Shown here: piece by piece, positions 32,484 to 42,937 of the stretch
How the letters are laid out: each line of letters starts with the position of its first letter
Numbering within the stretch: the stretch's first letter is position 1
Assembly: GCF_002000545.1 (NCBI RefSeq)
Contig: NZ_MLHL01000031.1
Location: forward strand, 1-64,000
Reading direction: 5' to 3'
Length of the DNA stretch: 64,000 nt
Origin: Rodentibacter trehalosifermentans
GTDB taxonomy: Bacteria > Pseudomonadota > Gammaproteobacteria > Enterobacterales > Pasteurellaceae
Translations under genes and position numbers: made by a program
Notes under the pieces: generated by a model
What the model was told of the DNA's origin: nothing
The model's input: the letters and a program-made list of their open reading frames with translations, nothing else
Databases searched by the model: none

Positions 32484-33476
32484 ATGAAAAGCCATGTTCG
32501 TAGTTTCAAAACCTATATTCGCGATGAAATCATTAAAAAAGGCGGCTGGGTGAATGCCCACGCTCACGCTGATCGCGCCTTCACTATGACACCGGAAAAA
32601 ATCGGGATTTATCATAGTAGTAATTTACAACAAAAATGGGATTTGGTGGATGAAGTAAAACGCACGTCCAGTGTAGATGATTATTATGCCCGTTTTTGCC
32701 AATCAATTGAGTTAATGATTTCCCAAGGGGTGACGGCATTTGGAACTTTTGTGGATATTGACCCGATTTGTGAAGATCGGGCGATTATCGCAGCCCATAA
32801 AGCTCGAGAAGTGTATAAACACGATATTATTCTTAAATTTGCCAATCAGACCTTAAAAGGGGTGATTGAACCAACCGCACGAAAATGGTTCGACATCGGG
32901 TCGGAAATGGTGGATATGATTGGTGGCTTGCCTTATCGTGATGAGTTGGATTACGGACGTGGTCTTGAGGCAATGGATATTTTACTCGATAAAGCCAAAT
33001 CTCTTGGTATTATGTGCCACGTTCATGTGGATCAATTCAATAATCCGAGTGAAAAAGAAACGGAACAACTGTGTGATAAAACAATTGAACACGGTATGGA
33101 AGGGCGTGTAGTAGGGATTCACGGCATTTCAATCGGCTCTCATTCAAAAGAATATCGCTATAAACTTTACGAAAAAATGCGTAAAGCAAAAATGATGATG
33201 ATCGCCTGCCCTATGGCGTGGATTGATAGTAACCGGAAAGAAGATCTTATGCCATTTCATAACGCTTTAACTCCGGCAGATGAGATGATTCCGGAAGGAA
33301 TTACCGTTGCCTTGGGAACGGATAATATCTGTGACTATATGGTTCCCCTTTGTGAAGGGGACTTATGGCAAGAGCTAAGTTTGCTTGCGGCGGGTTGTCG
33401 TTTCCCGCATTTGGATGCGATGGTGGATATTGCGAGTATTAACGGACGGAAAGTGTTAGGGTTGGATCCGATTTAA
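32484..33476 (+). CDS. Compact amidohydrolase of the cytosine-deaminase-like group
   Basis: The 330-residue protein is a metal-dependent amidohydrolase. Likely metal ligands are the HAHAD motif (about residues 23-27), His in CHVHVDQF, His in VGIHGISIGSH and Asp in LGTDNICDY. It begins almost at the HxH motif, so the usual N-terminal part of the beta-sandwich domain is missing, and it ends soon after the last barrel strand. The substrate is unknown; deamination of a cyclic amide or nucleobase is only a family-based guess. The gene stands alone after yejM and before a strong bidirectional terminator. Confidence 0.75.
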   Translation: MKSHVRSFKTYIRDEIIKKGGWVNAHAHADRAFTMTPEKIGIYHSSNLQQKWDLVDEVKRTSSVDDYYARFCQSIELMISQGVTAFGTFVDIDPICEDRAIIAAHKAREVYKHDIILKFANQTLKGVIEPTARKWFDIGSEMVDMIGGLPYRDELDYGRGLEAMDILLDKAKSLGIMCHVHVDQFNNPSEKETEQLCDKTIEHGMEGRVVGIHGISIGSHSKEYRYKLYEKMRKAKMMMIACPMAWIDSNRKEDLMPFHNALTPADEMIPEGITVALGTDNICDYMVPLCEGDLWQELSLLAAGCRFPHLDAMVDIASINGRKVLGLDPI

Positions 33477-33571
33477 TTGGATCGGATAAACGTAAAGAAT
33501 AAAAAAGTGCGGTGAAAAATAAAATGGTTTTTTTATATTTACCGTGATGGTGTAAAGGGTTACCCATTTAA

Positions 33572-33607
33572 AAAATCTCCATTGGCTAATTAGCCAATGG
33601 AGATTTT
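33572..33607. terminator. Bidirectional terminator between the amidohydrolase gene and hfq
   Basis: A perfect palindrome, AAAATCTCCATTGGCTAA and its complement, occupies these 36 bases with A and T runs at each end. It lies between convergent genes, in a 271-bp gap that also holds two uptake signals (33507 and 33718). Confidence 0.85.
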
Positions 33608-33747
33608 ATATTATTGCGGGAGGTTTTTATAAAAGATGTAAAAATAAGGGCAATCCAAAAGTCACCCTTTGTTAAAAATCGACTTTGTGCAGTTGTAATA
33701 TAAACACCTTAAATTTTAACCGCACTTTGAGAAGATATTTGAATCGG

Positions 33748-34029
33748 CTATTCGGCTTTTGTTTCAGTTTCTTCCGATACTTCTGTTACTGCTTGCACAT
33801 TATGATGGTTATTATTGTGATGAGAAACAGAGCGAACCGGCACCACAGTCGAAATTGCGTGTTTGTATACCATTTGGTTAACGGTATTTCTTAGTAGAAT
33901 CACAAACTGATCAAATGATTCAATTTGACCTTGTAATTTGATCCCGTTGACGAGATAAATTGACACGGGGATACGCTCTCGACGTAATGCATTTAAATAA
34001 GGATCTTGTAAAGATTGTCCTTTTGCCAT
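33748..34029 (-). CDS. hfq: RNA chaperone Hfq
   Basis: Hfq is a hexameric Sm-like protein that pairs small RNAs with mRNAs. The 93-residue protein has the complete core: [29 protein letters not shown] and the Sm2 motif YKHAIST. The C-terminal tail is short and His/Asn-rich (HHNNNHHN), then acidic. In E. coli hfq follows miaA; here it follows rluC, with 92 bp between. Confidence 0.96.
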   Translation of the reverse strand: MAKGQSLQDPYLNALRRERIPVSIYLVNGIKLQGQIESFDQFVILLRNTVNQMVYKHAISTVVPVRSVSHHNNNHHNVQAVTEVSEETETKAE

Positions 34030-34121
34030 TTTGCTATCCTTTTGTTGTCGTTATTATGAAAAAATATTGATAGAAACAAGTTGTCTCCGCGTGCAAATAT
34101 AGCAATAAATACCAAATTTGT

Positions 34122-35090
34122 CTATTTGCTTTCCCGTAACTTTTTCAGTACCGCTTTCATTTTCTCATCAAGAGGTGCATTTACCCGCAAGATTTCATTT
34201 GTTTTAGGGTGCTCGAAACGAATAGAGAAAGCGTGCAAAAATAAACGATTTAAGCCTAATGCTTTCATTTTTTCGTCAAAATCTTTGTCGCCATATTTAT
34301 CATCTAACGCAATAGGATGCCCTGCATATTGGGTATGCACACGAATTTGATGGGTTCGTCCGGTGATTGGCGAGGCTTTTATCAGTGTGGCATTCGGATA
34401 ACGTTCTTCAATGGAAAAACGGGTTTCAGAAGGTTTACCCTGTTCATTTACACGCACAATGCGTTCGCCGCCGGAGAGTTCATTTTTAAGTAAAGGGGCT
34501 TTGACTATTTTTGTGTGGGATTGCCATTGTCCGCGGACCAGGGCTAAATAATCCTTTTGTACGGTTTTTATGCGGAGTTGTTCGTGGAGATGACGTAATG
34601 TCGAACGTTTTTTGGCAATGAGCAAAATACCGGAGGTATCCCGATCCAAACGATGAACTAATTCTAAAAAACGTGCCTCGGGGCGTAGGGCACGCAGGGC
34701 TTCAATCACGCCAAAGTTTAATCCGCTCCCTCCGTGAACCGCAATGCCGGAAGGTTTATTTAGCACGATCAGGCAATCGTCTTCAAACAAAATTTTGTGT
34801 TCAAGATCGGCGACTTTATTTAAATTTTTCGATATCGGGGCATTATTTTTTTCTGTCGTACGCACCGGTGGTATCCGTACCACATCACCCATTTGCAATT
34901 TATACTCAGGTTTAATCCGTCCTTTGTTCACCCGCACTTCACCTTTACGAACAATGCGATAAATTAAACTTTTTGGTACACCTTTGAGTTTTGTCAACAA
35001 ATAATTATCAATGCGCTGACCGGCTTCATCCTCATTAATTGTGAGTATTTTTACCGTGGCATTGATGATGTTTTCTTTTTGTTCCGTCAT
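34122..35090 (-). CDS. rluC: 23S rRNA pseudouridine synthase RluC
   Basis: RluC makes pseudouridine at three positions (955, 2504 and 2580, E. coli numbering) in 23S rRNA. The 322-residue protein has an N-terminal S4 RNA-binding domain (about residues 25-75) and the catalytic aspartate in VHRLDRDTSG (Asp149). It is divergent from rne, the same pairing as in E. coli. Confidence 0.95.
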   Translation of the reverse strand: MTEQKENIINATVKILTINEDEAGQRIDNYLLTKLKGVPKSLIYRIVRKGEVRVNKGRIKPEYKLQMGDVVRIPPVRTTEKNNAPISKNLNKVADLEHKILFEDDCLIVLNKPSGIAVHGGSGLNFGVIEALRALRPEARFLELVHRLDRDTSGILLIAKKRSTLRHLHEQLRIKTVQKDYLALVRGQWQSHTKIVKAPLLKNELSGGERIVRVNEQGKPSETRFSIEERYPNATLIKASPITGRTHQIRVHTQYAGHPIALDDKYGDKDFDEKMKALGLNRLFLHAFSIRFEHPKTNEILRVNAPLDEKMKAVLKKLRESK

Positions 35091-35155
35091 TTTTTCACCT
35101 TTCGAAAATTGGCGCGAATCATATCATAAAAGCCTTTTTGAGGGGAATTCTCGCC

Positions 35156-35490
35156 TTGCTAATTTATCGGTTTCTATGGATAATAGAGCGTCTTTTTATG
35201 CCTAAAATCCGGCGTAAAGAAATGGCAAGTTTGTTGGTAAAAACTCAATGCAGCATTTGGCATAAGACATTGATAATCAACATTTTTTCTCTAAATAAAT
35301 GTGCCGCTTGCAACGCGTGGGAAACATTGCGTTGTTTTATAAAACAATCCTTTAATTGTTTCATAACGTTATCAATGCACCCAGCAACATACAATCGTGA
35401 GATTGACTGGCGCGAGAAACACGAGGTCGATAGCGAAGCAAAGTGCGGTTTATTTTGAGGTATTTTTTAATTTAAGAAAGAGAATTGACA
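35156..35490 (+). promoter_or_regulatory. Promoter and long leader of rne
   Basis: TTGCTA (35156-35161), a 17-base spacer and GATAAT (35179-35184) make a good sigma-70 promoter with a start near 35191. That leaves a leader of about 300 bases before the rne ATG, similar to the 361-base leader through which E. coli RNase E controls its own mRNA. Dyads such as GTTGTTTTATAAAACAAT (35333-35350) are visible. An uptake signal lies at about 35440. No gene is seen in this 400-bp gap. Confidence 0.6.
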
Positions 35491-38286
35491 ATGAAAAGAA
35501 TGTTAATTAATGCAACGCAAAAAGAAGAGTTGCGCGTGGCACTTGTCGATGGACAGCGCCTTTTTGATTTGGACATTGAAAGTCCGGGTCATGAACAGAA
35601 AAAAGCGAATATTTACAAGGGAAAAATTACCCGTGTGGAACCTAGCCTTGAGGCGGCATTCGTTGATTATGGTGCAGAACGCCACGGTTTTTTACCGTTA
35701 AAAGAAATTGCACGAGAATATTTTCCGGCCGATTATGTTTTCCAAGGCCGCCCGAATATTCGTGATATTTTAAGCGAAGGACAAGAAATTATTGTTCAAG
35801 TGAATAAGGAAGAACGTGGGAACAAAGGTGCTGCGCTTACCACATTCGTTTCTCTTGCCGGCAGCTATTTGGTGATTATGCCAAACAATCCTCGTGCTGG
35901 GGGAATTTCCCGTCGTATTGAAGGGGATGAACGCACCGAATTAAAAGAGGCATTAAGTGCTTTAGACGTGCCGGAAGGCGTAGGGTTAATTGTACGGACT
36001 GCTGGTGTGGGTAAATCACCGGAAGAATTACAATGGGATTTAAAAGTATTATTACACCACTGGGAGGCGATTAAACAAGCTTCGCAAAGTCGCCCGGCCC
36101 CTTTCTTAATTCACCAAGAAAGTGATGTGATTGTTCGTGCGATTCGTGATTATTTACGTCGCGATATCGGCGAAATTCTCATTGATAGCCCGAAAATTTT
36201 TGAAAAGGCAAAAGCTCACATCAAATTGGTTCGTCCGGATTTCATCAATAGAGTGAAACTTTATCAAGGTGAAGTACCGCTTTTCAGCCATTATCAGATA
36301 GAATCCCAAATTGAATCCGCATTCCAACGTGAAGTGCGTTTACCGTCCGGCGGTTCTATTGTGATTGATGTCACAGAAGCCCTCACGGCGATTGATATTA
36401 ACTCCGCCCGCTCAACCCGTGGCGGCGATATTGAAGAAACCGCACTGAATACCAATTTAGAAGCCGCAGATGAAATCGCCCGTCAATTACGTTTGCGTGA
36501 TTTAGGGGGATTGGTTGTCATCGACTTTATTGATATGACCCCGGTTCGCCACCAACGAGAAGTGGAAAACCGTATTCGTGATGCCGTACGTCAAGATCGG
36601 GCTCGTATTCAAATTAGCCGAATTTCACGTTTCGGTTTATTGGAAATGTCCCGTCAGCGTTTAAGTCCCTCATTAGGGGAATCCTCCCATCATATTTGCC
36701 CTCGTTGCCAAGGCACAGGGAAAGTGCGTGATAACGAATCGCTCTCTTTGTCTATTTTGCGTTTGATCGAAGAAGAAGCGTTGAAAGAGAATACCAAACA
36801 GGTTCACACCATTGTGCCGGTGCAAATTGCATCTTATCTTTTAAATGAAAAACGTAAAGCGATCAGTAACATTGAAAAACGCCATGATGTTGATGTTATT
36901 GTGGTGCCGAATGAAGCAATGGAAACACCGCATTTCAGTGTATTCCGTATGCGTGATGGCGAGGAGCTGAATGAATTAAGCTATAATTTAGCGAAAATTC
37001 ATTGTGCACAAGATGAAACAGGGGATGAAACTTCAGTTTCTCGAAGTGTGGAAGCGATGGCGGTGCAGGAACAGGCTGCCGTAGAAAGCGCAGCAGTATC
37101 ACTTTCTATTTCGGAAGCAGCACCAACGCCATTAGAACGTAAATCCAATGAACCGTCATGGTTGGCAAAAATTATTGCTAAAATTAAAGCTTTGTTTGCT
37201 TCCGAGCCGGTAGTGGAAGAAAAAAGTAAAAATCGCCATAACCGTAATAGTCGCAACCCACGCCGTTCAACAGATCGTCCGCGTAGTACGCGCCGTGCGA
37301 AGGTGGAAAATCAGGAGGCGGAAAACTCAGAAGAAAATATTCGTTTAACGCGTGAACGTAATCAGCGCCGTTCCCGCCGTAATAACATTGCAGATGAAAA
37401 TCTCAGCGAAAGTGCGGTTAGTTTTGCCGCTGTTTCTGACGACCATCAGGAACAGAAAATTGAGCAAATGCCGCCCCGCCGCCAACGTCGTGAGCTGAAT
37501 AAGCGTGTGCGAATTGAGGAAAATACTCCAACGGCAGAAAATTCTGTAAAGGTGGAAAATTTTGAGGTAGTTGAGAAGGTTGAAACCTCTTCAATAACGG
37601 AAGAAAAACCGCCACGTCAGGAACGCCAAGAACGTCAACGTCGTATGCCACGCCATTTACGTGTGGCAAACAATCAACGCCGTCGCCGTCATGAGATGAA
37701 ATCTCCAGTGCCGTTATTTGCTGCGGTCGTTTCACCGGAATTGGCAAGCGGTAAAGTATGGGTAGATTATTCAACAGTGAATGTATTGTCACCGAAAGAA
37801 AATCAATTCTTATCGGTGGACGAGTTGCTTGAGCAAGAGAAAACCAAAAAAGGATTTATTACACCGGCTACCGGTATTGTGGTTGAAAATACCGCTGTGG
37901 AAGTAAAACCTGCCTTGGATTTTATTACTCAACCGGCGAATGAATCGGTACAGAAAAAAGTACAGGAATCATTAGATCGTCTTAAAGCGGAAAACGCTCA
38001 AAGTGAGATTTCAGTTGATCCGATACAGGTTGAACATCCCGAGATAGAAAACACTAAGGAATTTATCCGCACTTATGAGTTTAACGGTCGTTTAGGAACC
38101 GTTTCTTCAGTTGCTCATACAAAGGCGGAAATGACACTTGCAAAAGCGAGTGAAGAAATGGGAAAACCTTTTCCGATTATTGAATGGATAGAGTCCCGTT
38201 ATTACTTCTATGGGAAAGGTTCTGCAGGGCATCACAGTGCGATTAGCCATGTCTATTCCGAACCAACCCGGGCAAAGGTTGAATAA
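35491..38286 (+). CDS. rne: Ribonuclease E
   Basis: RNase E starts mRNA decay and processes rRNA and tRNA; it scaffolds the degradosome at the inner membrane. The 931-residue protein has an S1 domain (about residues 35-125), the catalytic aspartate segments [11 protein letters not shown] and [10 protein letters not shown], and the zinc-link CPRCQGTG. The C-terminal half is disordered with arginine-rich blocks (residues about 580-615 and 705-735). The extreme C-terminus, [18 protein letters not shown], resembles the PNPase-binding tail of the E. coli enzyme. The ATG at 35491 is preferred to an upstream TTG. Confidence 0.95.
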   Translation: MKRMLINATQKEELRVALVDGQRLFDLDIESPGHEQKKANIYKGKITRVEPSLEAAFVDYGAERHGFLPLKEIAREYFPADYVFQGRPNIRDILSEGQEIIVQVNKEERGNKGAALTTFVSLAGSYLVIMPNNPRAGGISRRIEGDERTELKEALSALDVPEGVGLIVRTAGVGKSPEELQWDLKVLLHHWEAIKQASQSRPAPFLIHQESDVIVRAIRDYLRRDIGEILIDSPKIFEKAKAHIKLVRPDFINRVKLYQGEVPLFSHYQIESQIESAFQREVRLPSGGSIVIDVTEALTAIDINSARSTRGGDIEETALNTNLEAADEIARQLRLRDLGGLVVIDFIDMTPVRHQREVENRIRDAVRQDRARIQISRISRFGLLEMSRQRLSPSLGESSHHICPRCQGTGKVRDNESLSLSILRLIEEEALKENTKQVHTIVPVQIASYLLNEKRKAISNIEKRHDVDVIVVPNEAMETPHFSVFRMRDGEELNELSYNLAKIHCAQDETGDETSVSRSVEAMAVQEQAAVESAAVSLSISEAAPTPLERKSNEPSWLAKIIAKIKALFASEPVVEEKSKNRHNRNSRNPRRSTDRPRSTRRAKVENQEAENSEENIRLTRERNQRRSRRNNIADENLSESAVSFAAVSDDHQEQKIEQMPPRRQRRELNKRVRIEENTPTAENSVKVENFEVVEKVETSSITEEKPPRQERQERQRRMPRHLRVANNQRRRRHEMKSPVPLFAAVVSPELASGKVWVDYSTVNVLSPKENQFLSVDELLEQEKTKKGFITPATGIVVENTAVEVKPALDFITQPANESVQKKVQESLDRLKAENAQSEISVDPIQVEHPEIENTKEFIRTYEFNGRLGTVSSVAHTKAEMTLAKASEEMGKPFPIIEWIESRYYFYGKGSAGHHSAISHVYSEPTRAKVE

Positions 38287-38290
38287 AAAG

Positions 38291-38323
38291 AAAAATTGGT
38301 GCAATAATGCACCAATTTTTTTA
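38291..38323 (+). terminator. Terminator of rne
   Basis: AAATTGGTGCA pairs with TGCACCAATTT around an ATAA loop, followed by a T run. Confidence 0.85.
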
Positions 38324-38418
38324 TGGTTGAACTAAAATTAATCACTTGAATAAAATATTGTTTTTTTATTCTTGACGGAGATAGGTAAAAAACGTATTAT
38401 TCACCTCGCTTAAATCAC

Positions 38419-38508
38419 GGAGGAATGGTCGAGTGGTTGAAGGCACCGGTCTTGAAAACCGGCGAGGGTTTACGCCCTCCGTGAGTTCGAATCTCACTTC
38501 CTCCGCCA
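38419..38508 (+). tRNA. tRNA-Ser (anticodon UGA)
   Basis: This 90-base sequence has a 7-bp acceptor stem (GGAGGAA / TTCCTCC), the anticodon loop CTTGAAA with anticodon TGA, a long variable arm (GAGGGTTTACGCCCTC) typical of class II serine tRNAs, GTTCGAATC in the T arm, and encoded GCCA at the 3' end. It has its own terminator. No integrase or attachment duplication is seen beside it. Confidence 0.97.
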
Positions 38509-38522
38509 TCAAATCTTTAGAA

Positions 38523-38560
38523 GTCGTAAGTTAATTTATTAATAGCTTACGGCTTTTTTA
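38523..38560 (+). terminator. Terminator after tRNA-Ser
   Basis: GTCGTAAG pairs with CTTACGGC, with an AT-rich inner stem, followed by TTTTTTA. Confidence 0.8.
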
Positions 38561-38668
38561 TTTTCCAAAATTATTTCTATTATTCCATTTCATCTCTTAA
38601 CTAAATTAATGAAATATTTTTTGTGCAAAATGCTGAGAAATTAATATTCTCTGATTTCAAGTGAAACT

Positions 38669-38700
38669 AAAAAGCCGACCCTGTATGTTATAGAGTCGGC
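38669..38700 (-). terminator. Terminator of putP-cmoB
   Basis: On the minus strand GCCGACTCT pairs with AGGGTCGGC, followed by TTTTTAG. It lies 28 bases past the cmoB stop. Confidence 0.75.
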
Positions 38701-38728
38701 ATTAGTGTAGGCATTTGGTTTTGTGCTA

Positions 38729-39694
38729 TTACTTATTTGCTAGGATCACTGCTCTTGTGGGGGCTTGGTAGCCTTCAATAGTTTTTTTGTGATCGTTGGG
38801 ATCTAAAAAATCAATCAGGCTTTCGTTTTCCAACCAATCGGTTTTACGTTGTTCTTCTAGAGTTGTTGGCGCTACATCAACACAGCGGATATTGCGGAAC
38901 CCTACTTTTTCAAGCCAGTTAATGAGTGCGGCAACGGAAGGGATAAAATAGACATTTTTCATTTTGGCATAGCGATCCGTTGGTACAAGAACAGTATTGG
39001 TATCGCCATCAACTACTAAAGTTTCTAGCACTAATTCCCCGTCTTTTTTTAATTGATTTTTGATTTGAGTGAGGTGATCGAGGGGGGATTTTCGATGGTA
39101 TAGCACGCCCATGGAAAACACTGTATCAAAAGCGGCGAGCGGTTGCATTTGCTCAATGCCGAGAGGAATAAGATTTACACGACGATCATTATTGAGTAGT
39201 TTACGCACTGCTTCAAATTGGCAAAGGAATAATTCTGTTGGGTCGATACCCACTACCATTTTTGCGCCTTCACCCAGCATTCGCCACATATGATACCCAC
39301 TACCGCAGCCTACATCTAAAATAGTGCGATCTTTCAGTGGTGCGAGGTGGGGGAGAACCCGATCCCATTTAAAATCGGAACGCCATTCACAGTCCACATG
39401 AATCCCAAAAAGGTGATAGGGGCCTTTTCGCCACGGCATAAGTTGTTTTAAATGGTGGATTATGCGTTGTTTTTCTCCTTCGGAGAGCGGGGAAGTGCGG
39501 TCAGATTTGACCGCATTTTTGAGATCGATACGCTCTGCCGTCAAATCAGGTAAAAAATCCACAATTTTTGACCATTTTGCATAATCACCGTGGGTTTGCT
39601 TTTCCCATTCTTTTAATTGAAGAGGAAGGGTTTCCAGCCAATCAGAAAGAGAACTTGTGGCGATTTGTTGATAAAAAGGGCGAAAATCAATCAT
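38729..39694 (-). CDS. cmoB: tRNA carboxymethyltransferase CmoB
   Basis: CmoB uses carboxy-S-adenosylmethionine to make 5-oxyacetyluridine (cmo5U) at the wobble position of several tRNAs. The 321-residue protein has the methyltransferase motif [16 protein letters not shown] and the family segments [12 protein letters not shown] and [15 protein letters not shown]. The start overlaps the putP stop by four bases, so it is probably translated from the same mRNA. The partner cmoA is not in this window. The tRNA-Ser(UGA) next door is one of the tRNAs carrying cmo5U in E. coli. Confidence 0.95.
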   Translation of the reverse strand: MIDFRPFYQQIATSSLSDWLETLPLQLKEWEKQTHGDYAKWSKIVDFLPDLTAERIDLKNAVKSDRTSPLSEGEKQRIIHHLKQLMPWRKGPYHLFGIHVDCEWRSDFKWDRVLPHLAPLKDRTILDVGCGSGYHMWRMLGEGAKMVVGIDPTELFLCQFEAVRKLLNNDRRVNLIPLGIEQMQPLAAFDTVFSMGVLYHRKSPLDHLTQIKNQLKKDGELVLETLVVDGDTNTVLVPTDRYAKMKNVYFIPSVAALINWLEKVGFRNIRCVDVAPTTLEEQRKTDWLENESLIDFLDPNDHKKTIEGYQAPTRAVILANK

Positions 39695-41205
39695 TTTGCA
39701 TCCTTATAAGCTTTTTCAGCTTGGTTGAAAGTATCTAAAATTGCTTGCTCCGGCTTATCTGAAAGCAAGGAAACGATAACGATGGTGAGGGCGGCAAAAG
39801 CAAAACCCGGGATCATTTCATAGACTTTAAACCAATCGCTTTCTGCAGGAATGAGGACTTTCCAACAAAAAACGGTGATCGCACCGACAAGCATTCCTGC
39901 CATTGCGCCCGAAGAAGTCATACGTTTCCAAAATAGCGAAAATAACACCACCGGACTAAATGCACTGCCAAATCCTGCCCATGCAAATTCTACCAGTTTT
40001 AATACTTTGCTGTTTTCATCCTGAGCAATCCAAATGGCAATAGCGGCAATCACCAATACCATGGCACGACCGATCCAAACTAACTCTTTTTCTGAGGCGT
40101 TTGGGCGAATAAAACCTTTGTAGAAATCTTCCGTAATGGAACTGGATGAAATCAATAATTGTGCGCTTAAGGTGCTCATCACGGCAGCTAAAATCGCAGA
40201 AAGTAAAATACCGGCAACCCAAGGATTAAATAATAATTTTGACAGTTCGATGAAAACTTGCTCAGGTTCATGATTCACGGTGCCGGCAATATCAGGATTA
40301 GCGAAGAAATAAGGAATCGCAAAGAATCCAATCCCAATTGCGCCGCCAAGGCAAAGGATCATCCATGTCATACTAATACGGCGTGCTTTAATTAGGGATT
40401 TCACAGAATATGCCGCCATAAAGCGAGCGAGAATGTGCGGCTGCCCAAAATAGCCCAACCCCCAAGCCGCAAGACTTAATAAGCCAAGCGGGGTCGTTGC
40501 GGTAAAGAGCGAGGTAAAATCTTTATTAGCAGTAATTTCAGCTTGGTGTAAAACATCAGAAAATTGTGAAATATCGCCAATACTGAATAACACGAAAACG
40601 GGGGTAAGAATTAAGGCAAAGATCATTAAGGTGGCTTGAATGGTATCTGTCCAACTCACTGCGAGGAAGCCGCCGATAAAGGTATAGGCAATGGTTGCAG
40701 CGGCACCAAACCAAAGTGCGGTTGAATATTCTACTGAAAATAGATTTTGGAAAAGTTTTGCACCGGCAACTACGCCTGATGCGCAATAAATTGTGAAGAA
40801 TACTAAAATAATGGTGGCGGAGACCAGTTTTAAGAATTTATGGGAAGTGCCAAAACGATTGTGAAAATATTCAGGCAAGGTGAGTGCGTTATTATTAAAT
40901 TCGGTATAAATACGCAATCTTCCTGAAACCAATAACCAGTTAAAATAAGCACCGAGAATTAAGCCAATAGCAATCCATCCCTCCACTAAACCCGATAAAT
41001 ATACCGCACCGGGCAGCCCCATTAATAACCAGCCTGACATATCGGATGCGCCGACAGACATAGCGGTGACAAAACTGCCTAACCTGCGACCGCCCAAAAT
41101 ATAATCGGATAAATTGTTTGTATAACGATAAGCCAAGATACCAATCAGGAGCATACCGAAAATATAGATTGTAAATGTGATTAGTGTCGGGTCAAAACCA
41201 AACAT
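39691..41205 (-). CDS. putP: Sodium/proline symporter PutP
   Basis: PutP imports proline with sodium ions. The 504-residue inner-membrane protein belongs to the SSS family, with about thirteen membrane segments. Characteristic segments are [41 protein letters not shown] and [13 protein letters not shown]. It is divergent from rng and upstream of cmoB, with a four-base overlap. Confidence 0.94.
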   Translation of the reverse strand: MFGFDPTLITFTIYIFGMLLIGILAYRYTNNLSDYILGGRRLGSFVTAMSVGASDMSGWLLMGLPGAVYLSGLVEGWIAIGLILGAYFNWLLVSGRLRIYTEFNNNALTLPEYFHNRFGTSHKFLKLVSATIILVFFTIYCASGVVAGAKLFQNLFSVEYSTALWFGAAATIAYTFIGGFLAVSWTDTIQATLMIFALILTPVFVLFSIGDISQFSDVLHQAEITANKDFTSLFTATTPLGLLSLAAWGLGYFGQPHILARFMAAYSVKSLIKARRISMTWMILCLGGAIGIGFFAIPYFFANPDIAGTVNHEPEQVFIELSKLLFNPWVAGILLSAILAAVMSTLSAQLLISSSSITEDFYKGFIRPNASEKELVWIGRAMVLVIAAIAIWIAQDENSKVLKLVEFAWAGFGSAFSPVVLFSLFWKRMTSSGAMAGMLVGAITVFCWKVLIPAESDWFKVYEMIPGFAFAALTIVIVSLLSDKPEQAILDTFNQAEKAYKDAK

Positions 41206-41296
41206 TAAAATAACCTCAAAACATATAGAAAATTTGAGAAAGGGCGCATTTTACCCTATTATGCAATCTCTTAAAACAAGATTCAGAGAAGACAGA

Positions 41297-42772
41297 ATGG
41301 ATGCCGTAGAATTATTGATGAACGTTACGCCCAACGAAACGCGTATTGCTTTGATGGAAATGGGAGTACTGAAAGAAGTCCATATAGAACGCCAAGCAAA
41401 GCGGGGTATTGTGGGAAATATTTATAAGGGAAGGGTGATGCGTGTGCTGCCCGGTATGCAATCTGCATTTGTCGATATTGGCTTGGAAAAGGCGGCATTT
41501 TTACATGCCTCAGATATTGTATCGCACACAGAATGTGTAGATGAAAACGAGCAAAAACAATTTAAAGTAAAAAGTATTTCAGAATTGGTTCGAGAGGGGC
41601 AGGATATTGTGGTACAAGTGGTGAAAGATCCTCTTGGCACAAAGGGTGCCCGTTTAACTACGGATATTACCTTACCTTCCCGTTATCTTGTATTTATGCC
41701 GGAAAACAGCCACGTGGGAGTGTCGCAACGTATTGAGAGTGAAGAAGAACGGGCTCGTCTCAAAGCTTTGGTGGAGCCGTTTTGTGATGATTTAGGCGGG
41801 TTTATTATTCGTACGGCGACAGAAGGTGCGATGGAAGAAGAGTTGCGACAAGATGCGGAATTTCTCAAACGCTTGTGGCGAAAAGTGTTAGAACGCAAAA
41901 GTAAATATCCTACCCGCTCGAAAATTTATGGCGAACCGGCTCTGCCGCAACGTATTTTACGGGATTTTATTGGGACGAGATTGGAAAAAATTCGTATTGA
42001 TTCCAATCTTTGTTTTAATGAAGTGAAAGAATTTACCGATGAATTTATGCCCGAATTAAGCGATAAGCTGGTACTTTATTCGGGAAATCAACCGCTCTTT
42101 GATGTGTACGGCGTAGAAAATGCTATTCAACAAGCCTTGGATAAACGCGTGAATTTAAAATCGGGCGGTTATTTGATTATCGAACAAACGGAAGCCATGA
42201 CCACCATTGATATTAATACCGGTGCTTTTGTAGGGCATCGCAATTTGGAAGAAACCATTTTTAATACCAATATTGAAGCGACCAAAGCTATCGCCCAACA
42301 ACTTCAGCTTCGCAATCTTGGCGGCATCATTATTATTGATTTTATTGATATGTATTTGGAAGAACACCGCCAGCGTGTATTGGAATCCTTGCAAGATGCC
42401 CTCGCCGGTGATCGGGTCAAAACCAATGTGAATGGTTTTACCCAGCTTGGTTTAGTGGAAATGACACGCAAGCGAACCCGTGAAAGCCTTGAACATATTC
42501 TTTGTGACGAATGCCCGGTATGTCGAGGTCGTGGTCATATAAAAACGGTGGAAACCGTCTGCTATGAAATTATGCGTGAGATTATCCGTGTTTATCATTT
42601 ATTCAGTAGCGAACAATTTTTGGTTTATGCTTCTCCGGCTGTAGCGGAATATTTGATTAACGAAGAATCTCACGGGCTTCTCCCCGAAGTGGAAATGTTT
42701 ATTGGTAAACGTGTCCAAGTGAAAACAGAACCTTTTTATAACCAAGAACAATTTGATGTGGTGGTGATGTAA
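41297..42772 (+). CDS. rng: Ribonuclease G
   Basis: RNase G is the shorter paralogue of RNase E and matures the 5' end of 16S rRNA. The 491-residue protein has the S1 domain, the catalytic segments TTIDINTGAF and IDFIDMYLE, and the zinc-link CDECPVCRGRGH. The start MDAVELLMNVTPNETRI gives the family length; the frame is open 40 codons further, into the putP start. A C-terminal degradosome scaffold is absent, as expected. Confidence 0.95.
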   Translation: MDAVELLMNVTPNETRIALMEMGVLKEVHIERQAKRGIVGNIYKGRVMRVLPGMQSAFVDIGLEKAAFLHASDIVSHTECVDENEQKQFKVKSISELVREGQDIVVQVVKDPLGTKGARLTTDITLPSRYLVFMPENSHVGVSQRIESEEERARLKALVEPFCDDLGGFIIRTATEGAMEEELRQDAEFLKRLWRKVLERKSKYPTRSKIYGEPALPQRILRDFIGTRLEKIRIDSNLCFNEVKEFTDEFMPELSDKLVLYSGNQPLFDVYGVENAIQQALDKRVNLKSGGYLIIEQTEAMTTIDINTGAFVGHRNLEETIFNTNIEATKAIAQQLQLRNLGGIIIIDFIDMYLEEHRQRVLESLQDALAGDRVKTNVNGFTQLGLVEMTRKRTRESLEHILCDECPVCRGRGHIKTVETVCYEIMREIIRVYHLFSSEQFLVYASPAVAEYLINEESHGLLPEVEMFIGKRVQVKTEPFYNQEQFDVVVM

Positions 42773-42776
42773 TAAA

Positions 42777-42881
42777 TCGGTATGTAGCAAATGCAAAAAA
42801 GGAAAAATGTAGGGACACAGTGCGTGTGTCCCTACAAATAAACTCAAAATAAAGTTTTGTGCAACTGCTACATAATACCGG
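42777..42881. repeat. Intergenic inverted-repeat element, copy C (short form)
   Basis: The left end reads CGGTATGTAGCAAATGCA and the right end TGCAACTGCTACATAATACCG. In between is the hairpin GTAGGGACACAGTGCGTGTG TCCCTAC. It matches copies A and B outside their central segment, so it looks like an internal-deletion form of about 105 bp. It begins 4 bases after the rng stop. Confidence 0.75.
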
Positions 42882-42888
42882 AATAAAT

Positions 42889-42919
42889 GAAAAGTGCGGT
42901 CAATTTTGACCGCACTTTT
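42889..42919. terminator. Bidirectional terminator from inverted uptake signals
   Basis: AAAAGTGCGGTCA pairs with TGACCGCACTTTT around ATTT. It serves the convergent genes rng and clpB. Confidence 0.85.
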
Positions 42920-42937
42920 GGTATCTAGAATGTGGAA

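Noticed and set aside
36999-37792. Minus-strand open frames in the C-terminal half of rne
   Set aside because: This region encodes the low-complexity scaffold of RNase E; the opposite frames stay open by composition and lack any start signal.
38419-38508. tRNA-Ser as an island attachment site
   Set aside because: No integrase, direct repeat of the tRNA end or foreign genes are near it; the flanks are rne and cmoB.
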